Part shown: positions 11,257 through 19,889 of the stretch, piece after piece
Position numbering within the stretch: the stretch's first letter is position 1
Layout of the letters: each line of letters opens with the position of its first letter
DNA from: Aplidium turbinatum
Lineage: Eukaryota; Chordata; Ascidiacea; Aplousobranchia; Polyclinidae
Assembly (NCBI GenBank): GCA_918807975.1
Contig: OU964934.1
Span: forward strand, 13,082,001 to 13,146,000
Reading direction: 5' to 3'
Length of the DNA stretch: 64,000 nt
Notes under the pieces: generated by a model
Database searches by the model: none
Seen by the model: the letters and a program-made list of their open reading frames with translations, nothing else
Told to the model about the DNA's origin: nothing
Made by a program: the position numbers and the translations under genes

Positions 11257-12846
11257 GCAGTCCGTGTGGTCGCAGTCCCTAAGCCGAAGAAGCCCCCAGG
11301 GGACCCGAAGAGTTACCGTCCAATCTCACTGCTCTGCATCCCCTTCAAGATCCTCGAGAGACTCATCTACGCCCGTGTCGAACCAATAATAGATCCGCAG
11401 CTCCCCCGTGAACAAGCTGGTTTCCGACACGGACGATCAACCGTAGATCAGGTCACACTTATGACCCAAGACATTGAGGACAGCTTCTCGGCTAAGAAGA
11501 AGGCTGGCGCCGTGTTTGTTGATCTCACGGCTGCCTATGACACCGTATGGCATAGCGGCCTTACCTGCAAGTTACTCCGTCTGCTCCCTGACAGACACAT
11601 GGTCCATATGATGATGGAACTTGTGCAAAACCGCAGTTTTACCCTCACAACCGGTAGCGGTCGTCGAAGCAGACTACGCCGACTTAAAAACGGCGTCCCA
11701 CAGGGCTCAGTCTTGGCTCCTCTCCTGTTCAACATATACACCTACGACTTGCCCCCCACCACCTCCAGGAAGTATGCTTACGCAGACGACCTGGCACTCC
11801 TGCACTCAGCAGGAAACTGGCAGTCAGTGGAGAGGAACCTCAGCCAAGACATGCAAACACTATCAGCATACCTCCAGAAATGGAAGCTACAGCTCAGCAA
11901 GCCAAAGACAGTGTCGGCGGCCTTCCACCTTAACAACCGGGAGGCACAGCGTGAGATAAACATCAAGATTGATGGGGAATGCCTGCCCTACTGTGCCGAA
12001 CCTACATACCTCGGCATAACCCTGGACAGGTCACTCACGTACCGCCGGCACTTGAAGTCACTGCGCAAAAAACTATCTACACGCGTCGCACTTTTGAGGC
12101 GATTGGCGGGTTCCGGCTGGGGAGCTGGTGCTAAAACTCTTCGTACAGCTACCCTAGCCCTTGTTCATTCCACCGCTGAGTACTGCGCGCCGGTCTGGTG
12201 TCGTAGTTTTCACACCCACCAGATTGATACCGCCATTAACGACGCACTGCGTACTGTGACTGGATGCCTGCGTCCCACTCCAACGGACTGCCTACCCATC
12301 CTAGCAGGCATCCAACCCGCTGAGCTACGCCGTAAAGGAGCCACGATTTCTCTCGCTCGCCGCGCTTTGGACCCCGACCATCTCCTCCATGCAACACTCA
12401 AGAGACCACCACCTATAAAGCAGCGCTTGAAATCAAGACGCCCCTTTGTGCCTGCCGCACAACAACTCCTTAAGAACGCAGAAGAACTTAGTTTAAGTGC
12501 GGCACACTGGACAAACCACATGTGGAACACGGAGTGGCAAAATCACACCTCCACGCTCCGTGACTTCATACCCAACGCCGATCCCCGTCCACCAGGGATG
12601 TCCCTCGCAAGGCTTGCGTGGGTCAGGCTTAACCGCCTGCGAACTGGCGTCGGCCGCTTTCGTTCGGACATGCACAAATGGGGCCTGGCTCCTTCATCAG
12701 AATGCGAGTGTGGTGCCACGGAACAGACCGCAGACCATGTCATCCACCACTGCCTAACCCACCGGCCTCCACACGGTGCGCATGGTCTGAGAATCCTGGA
12801 CGACGAGACTGCCGAGTGGCTGAAGATTTCCTGCCCTCCAATCTAG
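11257..12846 (+). CDS. LINE reverse transcriptase, C-terminal 529 codons
   Basis: This is the 3' part of a non-LTR retrotransposon ORF2. The element's own coding begins at 11257; the upstream in-frame codons from 11224 belong to the flanking MITE. Visible in order are the RT palm entry PKPKKPPGDPKSYRPISLL, an AGFRHGRSTVDQ block, FVDLTAAYDTVW, a GVPQGSVLAPLLFN block and the catalytic YADD. The thumb region follows, with TYLGITLDRSLTY, then a C-terminal Cys-His motif (CEC...H....C). No RNase H or endonuclease is present; the endonuclease was presumably lost by 5' truncation. The layout fits the jockey/CR1 group of LINEs. No stop interrupts the frame. It would act in cis on its own RNA if full length, but this copy lacks a promoter and cannot move. 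Confidence 0.92.
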   Translation, partial: AVRVVAVPKPKKPPGDPKSYRPISLLCIPFKILERLIYARVEPIIDPQLPREQAGFRHGRSTVDQVTLMTQDIEDSFSAKKKAGAVFVDLTAAYDTVWHSGLTCKLLRLLPDRHMVHMMMELVQNRSFTLTTGSGRRSRLRRLKNGVPQGSVLAPLLFNIYTYDLPPTTSRKYAYADDLALLHSAGNWQSVERNLSQDMQTLSAYLQKWKLQLSKPKTVSAAFHLNNREAQREINIKIDGECLPYCAEPTYLGITLDRSLTYRRHLKSLRKKLSTRVALLRRLAGSGWGAGAKTLRTATLALVHSTAEYCAPVWCRSFHTHQIDTAINDALRTVTGCLRPTPTDCLPILAGIQPAELRRKGATISLARRALDPDHLLHATLKRPPPIKQRLKSRRPFVPAAQQLLKNAEELSLSAAHWTNHMWNTEWQNHTSTLRDFIPNADPRPPGMSLARLAWVRLNRLRTGVGRFRSDMHKWGLAPSSECECGATEQTADHVIHHCLTHRPPHGAHGLRILDDETAEWLKISCPPI

Positions 12847-12878
12847 CCTGGAAAGATCGCTCATACGCCATCATCATC
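11257..12878 (+). mobile_element. 5'-truncated LINE with 13-bp target duplication
   Basis: The copy is bounded by the direct repeat AGTGAATAGACTT at 11244-11256 and 12879-12891. It ends in a short CATCATCATC tail instead of poly(A). It lies inside the hAT MITE at 11104-13139. Its base composition is markedly richer in G and C than everything around it, apart from short G/C runs. The reverse transcriptase frame is open from the truncation point to its stop, so the insertion looks young. Confidence 0.93.
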
Positions 12879-13229
12879 AGTGAATAGACTTAGTGAAATG
12901 ACAGCTAAATCCCTATTACAGTAAAAGTAAACCTAGACTTGAGTTGTCGTGAGATGCACAAAGTATTTTTACGAACAATGAGTTGCTGGAACACATTGTT
13001 TCTGGCAAACAATATGGCATGTGATATATAATGGCTCGTATAAATGCTGAGATTTGTTCAAAAACGTTTGTTTTATTTTGTATGAAAATTTAATTTTTCG
13101 GTTGTCCTTATTTTGGAGTCCATGTCGATGGCAACCCTGGATATTGCAGTGGCGTATATTCAGTGGCGTGTGCGCCGCACACCCATCAAACATGGTTGAT
13201 TCATCAGCTATCATACAGTTAAACATGCA

Positions 13230-13547
13230 AGTAGCCTAAGTACTTGGTAGCCTATATAAAACTTGATGACAGGGTATACAAGTAAGTAGGCTTCTTGGTA
13301 GCCTATATAAAAAGTGAAGGTTTGGTATGCAAGTAAATAGGCTTCTTGATACCCTATATAAAAGGTGAAGGCGTGGTATGTAAGTAAATAGGCTACTTGG
13401 TAGCCTATAAAAAAGGTGGAGGCATGGTAGGCTATGTAAGTAAGTAAGTAGGCTACTTGGTAGCCTATATAAAAGGTGAAGGCATGTTATGCAAGTAAAT
13501 AGGCTTCTTGATACCCTATATAAAAGGTGAAGGCGTGGTATGTAAGT
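13230..13547. repeat. 51-bp minisatellite, left part
   Basis: About five to six units of roughly 51 bp share GTAAGTAGGCTACTTGGTAG, CCTATATAAAAGGTGAAGGC and ATGGTATGCAA. The array is interrupted at 13548 by a transposon and resumes at 16728, so it was one array before that insertion. Length variants such as an extra GTAA or GGCTAT are present. It lies within the 10945-17769 element. Confidence 0.9.
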
Positions 13548-14097
13548 TAGGGTGACCCAAAAAAAACTAAATTTTGATTTTTAAGCTTTTTCTTGTTTAG
13601 ACCTCTGCATTGTAGTCCTAAATGACACCTTGCCAAGTTTTGTTGAGATTGGTCAACATTTGACGCCCTAGCAGTGGGCCGGTACCCCCCGCCGGGTCAA
13701 AATCGGCCAATCTGGCTGTATCTCAGCAACCGGTAGGCCTAGAATGCTCAAACTTGGCTTTGAAGAAGCAGAATGCATGGTTTCCTATCTAACTTCTAGA
13801 GGGTTTTGGGGTCTAAACCATTTAGTTTATGAAAAAAATGCAAAAAACACATTTTTGACCAAATGTGCACCCCATAAACGTGTAATGTTCAACTTTTAGT
13901 TTAGTATACAATACTAATTGACTAATGACACAAAATTTAAAATACAAGCAACTTTTGTTTAATCATAGACAAGCTTTATTGCTTTTGCACTTCGGTTTAC
14001 CACTTAACTTTCAACCACTGACCACTGCAACTACCCATTAAATAATTCAAGACATTTTTTTTTTCATTTTTTGTATTAGTTTACCACTTAACATTTC

Positions 14098-14706
14098 TTA
14101 AAAATGATTTTGTGGTTGTGTCCAGCTTTTTGGTAGACAATGACTTCTTGGCCATATCTCGAAGTTTGGATTGGTAAGCATGAGTGACTTTGATTGCTTT
14201 GTCCAACTCTTTCTCACTACTTGGGGCAGAAGCCCTTTCCTCAACATCAGTGACCATGCCCAAAACTCTCTCCACAACATGATTTGTAGCAGGCATGTTC
14301 TGTGGCACAGCTTTGAACGATGAAAACTCCTCCATATGGTGCCAAGATCTGGGATTTTATGAGCCAGACATTCAAACTTGGGAAAAACTCTAATGAGTTC
14401 AAAAGAGTCTGGTCCGATCAAGTCCAGCAAGCGAGTGGAGTTTTGAATAGTATGCATTTGAACCAAGCCCTTTCCAGTAACGGCTCTCTCAGAACTTGAT
14501 CGAAATGTTTGCATCTTTTGCCACATTCGGACCTTGGAGGATATGCTCACACAATCACTTGCAAAAGCAAACGCAACGTGGCGCTCAATGAGGTACCACA
14601 GGTGCAGGTTGAGTTTCGTGCGAGCACCAACAGCCATTTCAAGGAAAAGGTCCAGGTAGCCTATGTTGTTTCTTTTAGGAATGGCATTTGTAAGACCGTT
14701 CCACAT
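14098..14706 (-). pseudogene. Transposase C-terminal coding, left inverted arm copy
   Basis: This is the mirror copy of 15569-16206. Shared blocks are NIGYLDLFLEMAV, ARTKLNLHLWYL, LLDLIGPDSFELIR.FPKFEC and, in another frame, NMPATNHVVERVLGMVTDVE with SEKELDKA. The protein blocks fall in two frames (14098-14706 and 14081-14335), so this arm is frameshifted relative to the ancestral gene. It cannot make a transposase alone because the upstream part of the gene lies on the other strand. Confidence 0.7.
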
Positions 14707-14889
14707 TTCTTAGTCATTCACTTCAGCATTTGTCAAACTTAGGGATGTAAACTAATATTTAACATAAAAAAGCGTGAACATACTGGAAGAAGCCAGTTCT
14801 TGCAGTGGTACTGAAATGTTTAAATAATGAGGCAGAAGTGTTGGTTGATGTGATAAACACGACAGCCAAATGGATCAAAGAATGAAACA

Positions 14890-16206
14890 AGAAACGTGAT
14901 TGAAGCACTGAATGCTGTCAATTTCAACATAAAAATAGTCTTGGGTCTGGTTTTTGACACAACTGCAGTAAACAGTGGTTAGAAAAGTGGCGTCACCGTT
15001 CAATTTCAAAGCCATATAGGACACAGTATCCTTCAACTAGCCTGCAGGCATCATATCATGGAGCTTGTTTGTGGTGGAGCAGCTTCAGTGGTCTACGGTG
15101 ACACAGAATCACCACATGAAGCTGTATTTAAAAGCTTTGCAGAAGTTTGGGTGAACAATATATTATGTTTAAGTTTATGAAACTTTCCAAACGAACAACA
15201 GAAAATTGAATAGAATTAAAGAATCAGTTCTAGATTTCTTGTTCAGTTGGCTTCAAAATGGAATAAACATACGAGAAGATTACAAAAAGTTGGCTAAATT
15301 GTCCATTCTTTTTCTTGGTGGTACATTCCGGCGTGGATACAATATTATACGTTCAAGGCTCCAAGTGTGTTTAGCACGTATGATGGCGAAGATCATTTAT
15401 ACCATTCAAATTGCCTTGTTCAAGCAGCAGTTATCAGAAAATCCAGCTTTTACAAAAGATTGTGGCCTTGGGAATATATATTCACTGGCTGCTTTTTTAA
15501 CACTTTTTTATGTTAAATATTGGTTTACATCCCCAAGTTTGACAAATGCTGCAGCGTATGACTTGGAAATGTGGAACACTCTCAAAAATGCCATTCAGCT
15601 CACCTCTAAAAGAATCAACATAGGCTACCTGGACCTTTTCCTTGAAATGGCTGTTACTGCACGCACGAAACTCAACCTGCACCTGTGGTACCTCAATGAG
15701 TGCCACGTTGTGTTTGCTTTTACAAGTGATCGTGCGAGCATATCCAGTATCCACCCAGGTCTAAATGTGGCAAAAGATGCAAACATTTCGATCAAGTTCT
15801 GAGAGAGCCGTTATTGGTAAGGACTTAGTTCAAATGCATTTCTAAACTCCACTCACTTGCTGGACTTGATCGGACCAGACTCTTTTGAACTCATCAGAAT
15901 TTTTCCCAAGTTTGAATGTCTGACTCATGCAAGTCCCAGATCCTGGCACCATATGAAGGAGTTTTCATCGTTCAAAGCTGTGCCACAGAACATGCCTGCT
16001 ACAAATCATGTTGTGGAGAGAGTTTTGGGCATGGTCACTGATGTTGAGGAAAGGGCTTCTGCCCCAAGTAGTGAGAAAGAGTTGGACAAAGCAGTCAAAG
16101 TCACTCATGCTTACCAATCCAAACTTCGAGATATGGCCAAGAAGTCATTGTCTACCAAAAAGCTGGACACAACCACAAAATCATTTTTAAGAAATGTTAA
16201 GTGGTA
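14890..16206 (+). pseudogene. Degraded transposase gene of the TAGGG-ended element
   Basis: Read on the plus strand, the blocks in order are ALNAVNFNIKIVLGLVFDTT, QLACRHHIMELVCGGA, LVDFLFSWLQ-like, KLAKLSILFLGGTF, ARMMAKIIYTIQIALFKQQL, LFYVKYWFTSP and the dimerisation-like C-terminus NHVVERVLGMVTDVE, ending at FLRNVKW near 16206. In-frame stops occur after VNSG and between later blocks, and the C-terminal block at 15857-16207 is in a different frame from 15206-15802. I recognise this arrangement as a transposase-like protein often left unnamed in invertebrate genomes. I cannot name a formal family with confidence. The N-terminus appears to have been lost when the inverted arm was formed. Confidence 0.65.
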
Positions 16207-16727
16207 AACTAATACAAAAAATGAAAAAAAAACTGTCTTGAATTATTTAATGGGTAGTTGCAGTGGTCAGTGGTTAAAAGTTAAGTGGTAAAGCAATAAA
16301 GCTTGTCTATGATTAAACAAAAGTTGCTTGTATTTTAAATTTTGTGTCATTAGTCAATTAGTGTTGTATATTGAACTAAAAGTTTAACATTACACGTTTA
16401 TGGGGTCCACATTTGGTTAAAAATGTGTTTTTTGCATTTTTTTCATAAACTAATTGGTGTAGACCCCAAAACCCTCTGGAAGTTAGATAGGAAACCATGC
16501 ATTCTGCTTCTTCAAAGCCAAGTTTGAGCATTCTAGGCCTATCGGTTGCTGAGATACAGCCAGATTGGCCGATTTTGACCCGGCGGGGGGTACCGGCCCA
16601 CTGCTAGGGCGTCAAATGTGGACCAATCTCAACAAAACTTGGCAAGGTGTCATTTAGGACTATAATGCAGAGGTCTAAACAAGAAAAAGTTTAAAAATCA
16701 AAATTTTTTTTTTTTTGGGTCACCCTA

Positions 16728-16990
16728 ATGTAAGTAGCTTAAGTACTTGGTAGCCTATATAAAAGGCGAAGGCATGGTATGCAAGTAAGTAAGCTTCTTG
16801 GTAGCCTATATAAAACGTGAAGACATGGTATGCAAGTAAGTAAGCTACTTGGTAGCCTATATAAAAGGTGAAGGCATGGTATGCAAGTAAGTAGGCTACT
16901 TTTTAGCCTATATAAAAGGTGAAAGCATTGTATATAAGTCAGTAGGCTACTTAGTAGCCTATAGGGCCTATAAAAAGTGAAGTCAAGGTA
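16728..16990. repeat. 51-bp minisatellite, right part
   Basis: Four to five further units continue the array broken at 13547. Three consecutive units here have exactly 51 bp. They share GTAAGTAAGCTACTTGGTAG and CCTATATAAAAGGTGAAGGC. The last unit near 16940 is degenerate and carries an inserted GGGCCTATA. Confidence 0.9.
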
Positions 16991-17256
16991 TATGGACGAC
17001 ACATGTATCAGATAAGTATCAGTGCTCAGTTAAGGCAGAACAGGTAGGGTGTTACCCTACTGACTGATGCAAGTACCATAATTGGGTTCTGTTTCAGTGA
17101 AAGATATATTCATAATAGTGATGTGAAGGGATATTTAAAACACAATTCGCGATTTATTACAGGTATTCAGGACAGTAATTCGTAATAGTGCTAGTGGTAG
17201 CCTACCAGTCATATTTTACGTTGATTGATTGAATGCAAATAATGACAACATACTAG

Positions 17257-17532
17257 GTGCTCCGGTGGAGTCAGCAGAAACTCACCGAACCCCCAATTCT
17301 ACGCGATTTCAGCATCCAACAGCTCACAGAGCTTTTCGTCGAGACCGATGTTCCGACATCGATTGACAGTTTTCCGTACTGCACACAAGCAGTTGAGCGT
17401 GCAGTCAAACTCGTCACCGAAGTGAGCGATGAAGTCATCGGCCATGACAAGAGACATGAGCTTATTCTGACGCGAACTGCTGCTCGTTTACAGCGTCCAT
17501 GTTTTGAGTCAAAGAAAGATTACGTTCTGTGA
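17257..17532 (+). pseudogene. Transposase C-terminal fragment of the outer TAGGG element
   Basis: The 91-residue frame contains TEPPILRDFS and a block YCTQAVERAVKLVTEVSDEV followed by RHELILTRTAAR and a terminal SKKDY. I recognise a (C/H)TQAVER.VKLVTE C-terminal block from unnamed transposon-encoded proteins of invertebrates. It lies 237 bp inside the right end of the 10945-17769 element, where the end of a plus-strand transposase is expected. No upstream body of the protein is found in this window. The VER..K.VTE pattern is comparable to VVERVLGMVTDVE in the nested 13548-16727 element, supporting one related group. Confidence 0.6.
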
Positions 17533-17804
17533 TTGTTTTTGACTGTTTACGTCGTTTTGTGTATTTTTTATTTTTTTAATTACCCGTACTTTTTTTGGAT
17601 TTTTTTTTATTTTTTTATGTATTTGGGTGATATTGATTTTTTTGTGCGGCGTTTTCCCGTGGCTCGATCTAAAAAAAGTTTTCAGATTATTTGTTTGTGA
17701 CCTAAGCCTCCTACCTGAGCCGAGTTGCTAAGTGATTTGACAAAAAAAGTGCATTGACGGCCCTCCCTATTGTACGGTAACTTCATTAGCTGCTGATGTG
17801 TATT

Positions 17805-19656
17805 CAGGGTTGCCACTTTAAAAAGTTACATTTTATTATGAATTTATGACAAAATGGAGTGAAAATTTATGCCTATTTTTTATGATTTTATCCCAAATTT
17901 TATGAAAATTTTATGCTAACCGCCAAAAATTGATGCTTCAGTTAGGAGATCTTTCAGAGCATTTGCACACTGCTCTCATACCTTGCAGTTTTCTTAATAA
18001 ATGAAAATTTTGCTGCTTCGGAAGGAAGTTTAAGAAATTCTGCTTTAGGTTGGTATATATATTGTTCTAATATATAATACGTACTGCAACATATTTCATC
18101 GATAACCATCTAGTTTCAGTGTGATGAGTGACATAGTGTGCTGCAATATCGATTACATCTGCCATGCAACTATAGTCCCCACGCATTGCACTGGACAACT
18201 TCAAAAAGAATGCAGGTTGTGAAAAAAGGTATCAATATCAAACTAACAACTCCTTTTCGAAAAGCTGTGTGAACTGGATGGAGTGTGCTGATCCCAACGT
18301 TAAGCATGGTAGTTTGCAACATTTCTTCCAAATACACCTTTAGTTTTCTTTCAAAACTTAAAATTACATTTGGCCCATCCATTCCAATGCCCAAAATCAA
18401 TTGTGGGTTTAAAGAAAAGGCTTTGCATAAACTGTCCCAAGTGTTCCAGAAGAAGGTCACTGTTGCAATGGGCCAGAAACAATGAACCACAATAAGCATT
18501 AACAATTTCATTTTGTTTGTTACTCCAATACTGCACATAATCGCCGTATTTATTTTTGACTTGAGAGGCTGGTGTTTCATCAAATTTGAAAGAGAATGGT
18601 GTGTTGAGCAGTTGAGCACATCATAAATTAATTCTGCTTTAAGAAAAGGAGCAATGTCGAACTGAATGTTATATTTAACTTTTGTTTTAGCTTGTCCATA
18701 GTTTTGTGCAATTATTGAATCCGGAAACATTAGTTGAAACCTCTTACCATCAGGATTAGCACTCAAAAACGAGTAATTATACTGAACAAAATGCAATGCG
18801 TGAAGAATCTCGGCATTAACTACTTTGTCTTCCTAAATAAGAATTTTTGGCTTTGCTGCAGAAAGCTCTACTGTGCTATTGCCACCCAAAACAAAAGTGC
18901 GTTGCAATGATGCGTAATGTGAGATTTAACTTTTGCAACACTACTGCCATCAATCCTAACCGTTTTTAACATTGCTTACAAAATGCTTGGTAGGCCTATA
19001 CATCATTCTTCACATGATCAATCCATGGTAAGTACATACCCTCCCAGGAAAATTGAAACTTAGGTTTACCCATTATCCTACTCTAAATAATTTCTGAGAC
19101 AAAAATGCTCAAAAATAAATCATTTCGCCGCATTCAATTAGCACAGGAACCGAAATACTAGGAAATTGATATTGTGCAGTTGTGTGAGTTACGGCAAGAA
19201 GGGGTTCAGGGAAATTTATATTTCTGGTGCTCCTGTGCTGATTGGATCAACATGGTTAGTCTTGAATACATAGTGATAAAACTATCCTTCCACAATCAAG
19301 TTAGTTAAATAGTTATCAACTGCTGAACAACAAATCAGACCAAGTCTACAGACAGCCCGACATATTACAGAGTGTATATCCATAACCAATTGGTTAAACC
19401 ATGCAGTTAGCTGCAGTATTCACTTTTGTTGTCATTGCAGATAAACAAACATGCAAAGAATGATGCTTTTTTAATGTTTTTATAACAGATTGGCATTTGA
19501 AACAACAATCAAACAAAAGTTTAAAAAATATTTAGCGTCATATAATTATTGGAATACCATAATTTTTCAAAAAATTTATGACTTTTTATGATAAAGTATG
19601 ATTTTTATATGCTACATGGTGTTTTTGGAAGGATTTTATGCCGTGTGGCAACCCTG
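17805..19656 (-). mobile_element. Decayed hAT transposon just upstream of DDX47
   Basis: The ends are CAGGGTTGCCAC and GTGGCAACCCTG, with TGTATT on both sides (17799-17804 and 19657-19662). Only six flanking bases match in register, fewer than the usual eight for hAT. TTTATGA motifs crowd both ends. The minus strand carries a 208-codon remnant of a transposase at 18170-18796. The right end lies about 235 bp before the DDX47 start codon. Confidence 0.75.
18170..18796 (-). pseudogene. hAT-like transposase fragment
   Basis: The frame contains FPDSIIAQNY with KTKVKYNIQFDIAPFLKAEL, then GIGMDGPNVILSFERKL. These blocks match a widespread hAT-like family whose members read FPDS.IA...G..K..Y....G..P. 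and later MDGPNVN. The usual catalytic and C-terminal dimerisation parts are not in frame here. It is therefore a broken gene belonging to the 17805-19656 element, not a host gene. Confidence 0.65.
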
Positions 19657-19889
19657 TGTATTTCTGTAAATCATAGCCATGGCTGGCATGGACTGTGCTG
19701 AGAAGTAGGAAAAATGTTACATAGTACATTTACTATTTTGTGTGGTTACATGTTCATGTCAACAACAAAAATGTCTAACCAACTTAAACTGCTTGTTTCT
19801 CAGATTCCATATTATAAATGTATTTCCTGTTAAGTAGGCCTACTAAAAGAAATAACACTGGTTTATAAGCGAAGAAATTGAAGAAAATT

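Larger units (their letters stand above)
11104..13139. mobile_element. hAT MITE (about 400 bp) split by a LINE
   Basis: The ends are CAGGGTTGCCAT and ATGGCAACCCTG. Flanks GATATTGA (11096-11103) and GATATTGC (13140-13147) match at 7 of 8 positions. Removing the LINE at 11257-12878 and one copy of its target duplication leaves roughly 400 bp of AT-rich, non-coding sequence containing TTGTCCTTATTTTG motifs near both ends. This is typical of a non-autonomous hAT element. Confidence 0.8.
13548..16727. mobile_element. TAGGG-ended DNA transposon with 1.2-kb inverted arms and perfect 8-bp target duplication
   Basis: The ends are TAGGGTGACCC and GGGTCACCCTA, flanked on both sides by ATGTAAGT (13540-13547 and 16728-16735). 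The first 1.23 kb (13548 to about 14775) is the inverted copy of the last 1.23 kb (about 15502 to 16727), at high but not perfect identity. The unique middle, about 14776-15501, encodes on the plus strand a degraded transposase-like stretch with FDTTAVNSG and LACRHHIMEL. The arms encode its C-terminal part, readable on the plus strand at the right and on the minus strand at the left. This implies that the 3' half of the element was copied in inverted orientation onto its 5' end. A DTT..N..G block followed by C..H recalls hAT transposases, but no standard hAT dimerisation block is seen. Confidence 0.8.
10945..17769 (+). mobile_element. Composite 6.8-kb DNA transposon with TAGGG ends and 8-bp target duplication
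   Basis: The ends are TAGGGAGGGCCGTC at the left and GACGGCCCTCCCTA at the right. A further match about 35 bp inward (CTTAGCAACTCG) shows longer imperfect terminal repeats. Flanks TTGTGCGG (10937-10944) and TTGTACGG (17770-17777) match at 7 of 8 positions. A start-like ATG at 11009 (MAKSKTTF) near the left end and a 92-codon C-terminal piece at 17257-17532 suggest that one plus-strand transposase gene originally ran across the element. Its middle is now replaced by, or filled with, a hAT MITE, a LINE, a minisatellite and another TAGGG-ended element. The 8-bp duplication and TAGGG ends suit a divergent hAT-like group; assignment is inference. Confidence 0.7.

Noticed and set aside
14098-14706. 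A 202-residue minus-strand frame as a host gene
   Set aside because: It is the inverted copy of the transposase end at 15569-16206 and lies in the arm of a transposon.
15206-15802. A 198-residue plus-strand frame as a host gene
   Set aside because: It lies inside the 13548-16727 transposon, has no proper start and continues the transposase-like blocks.
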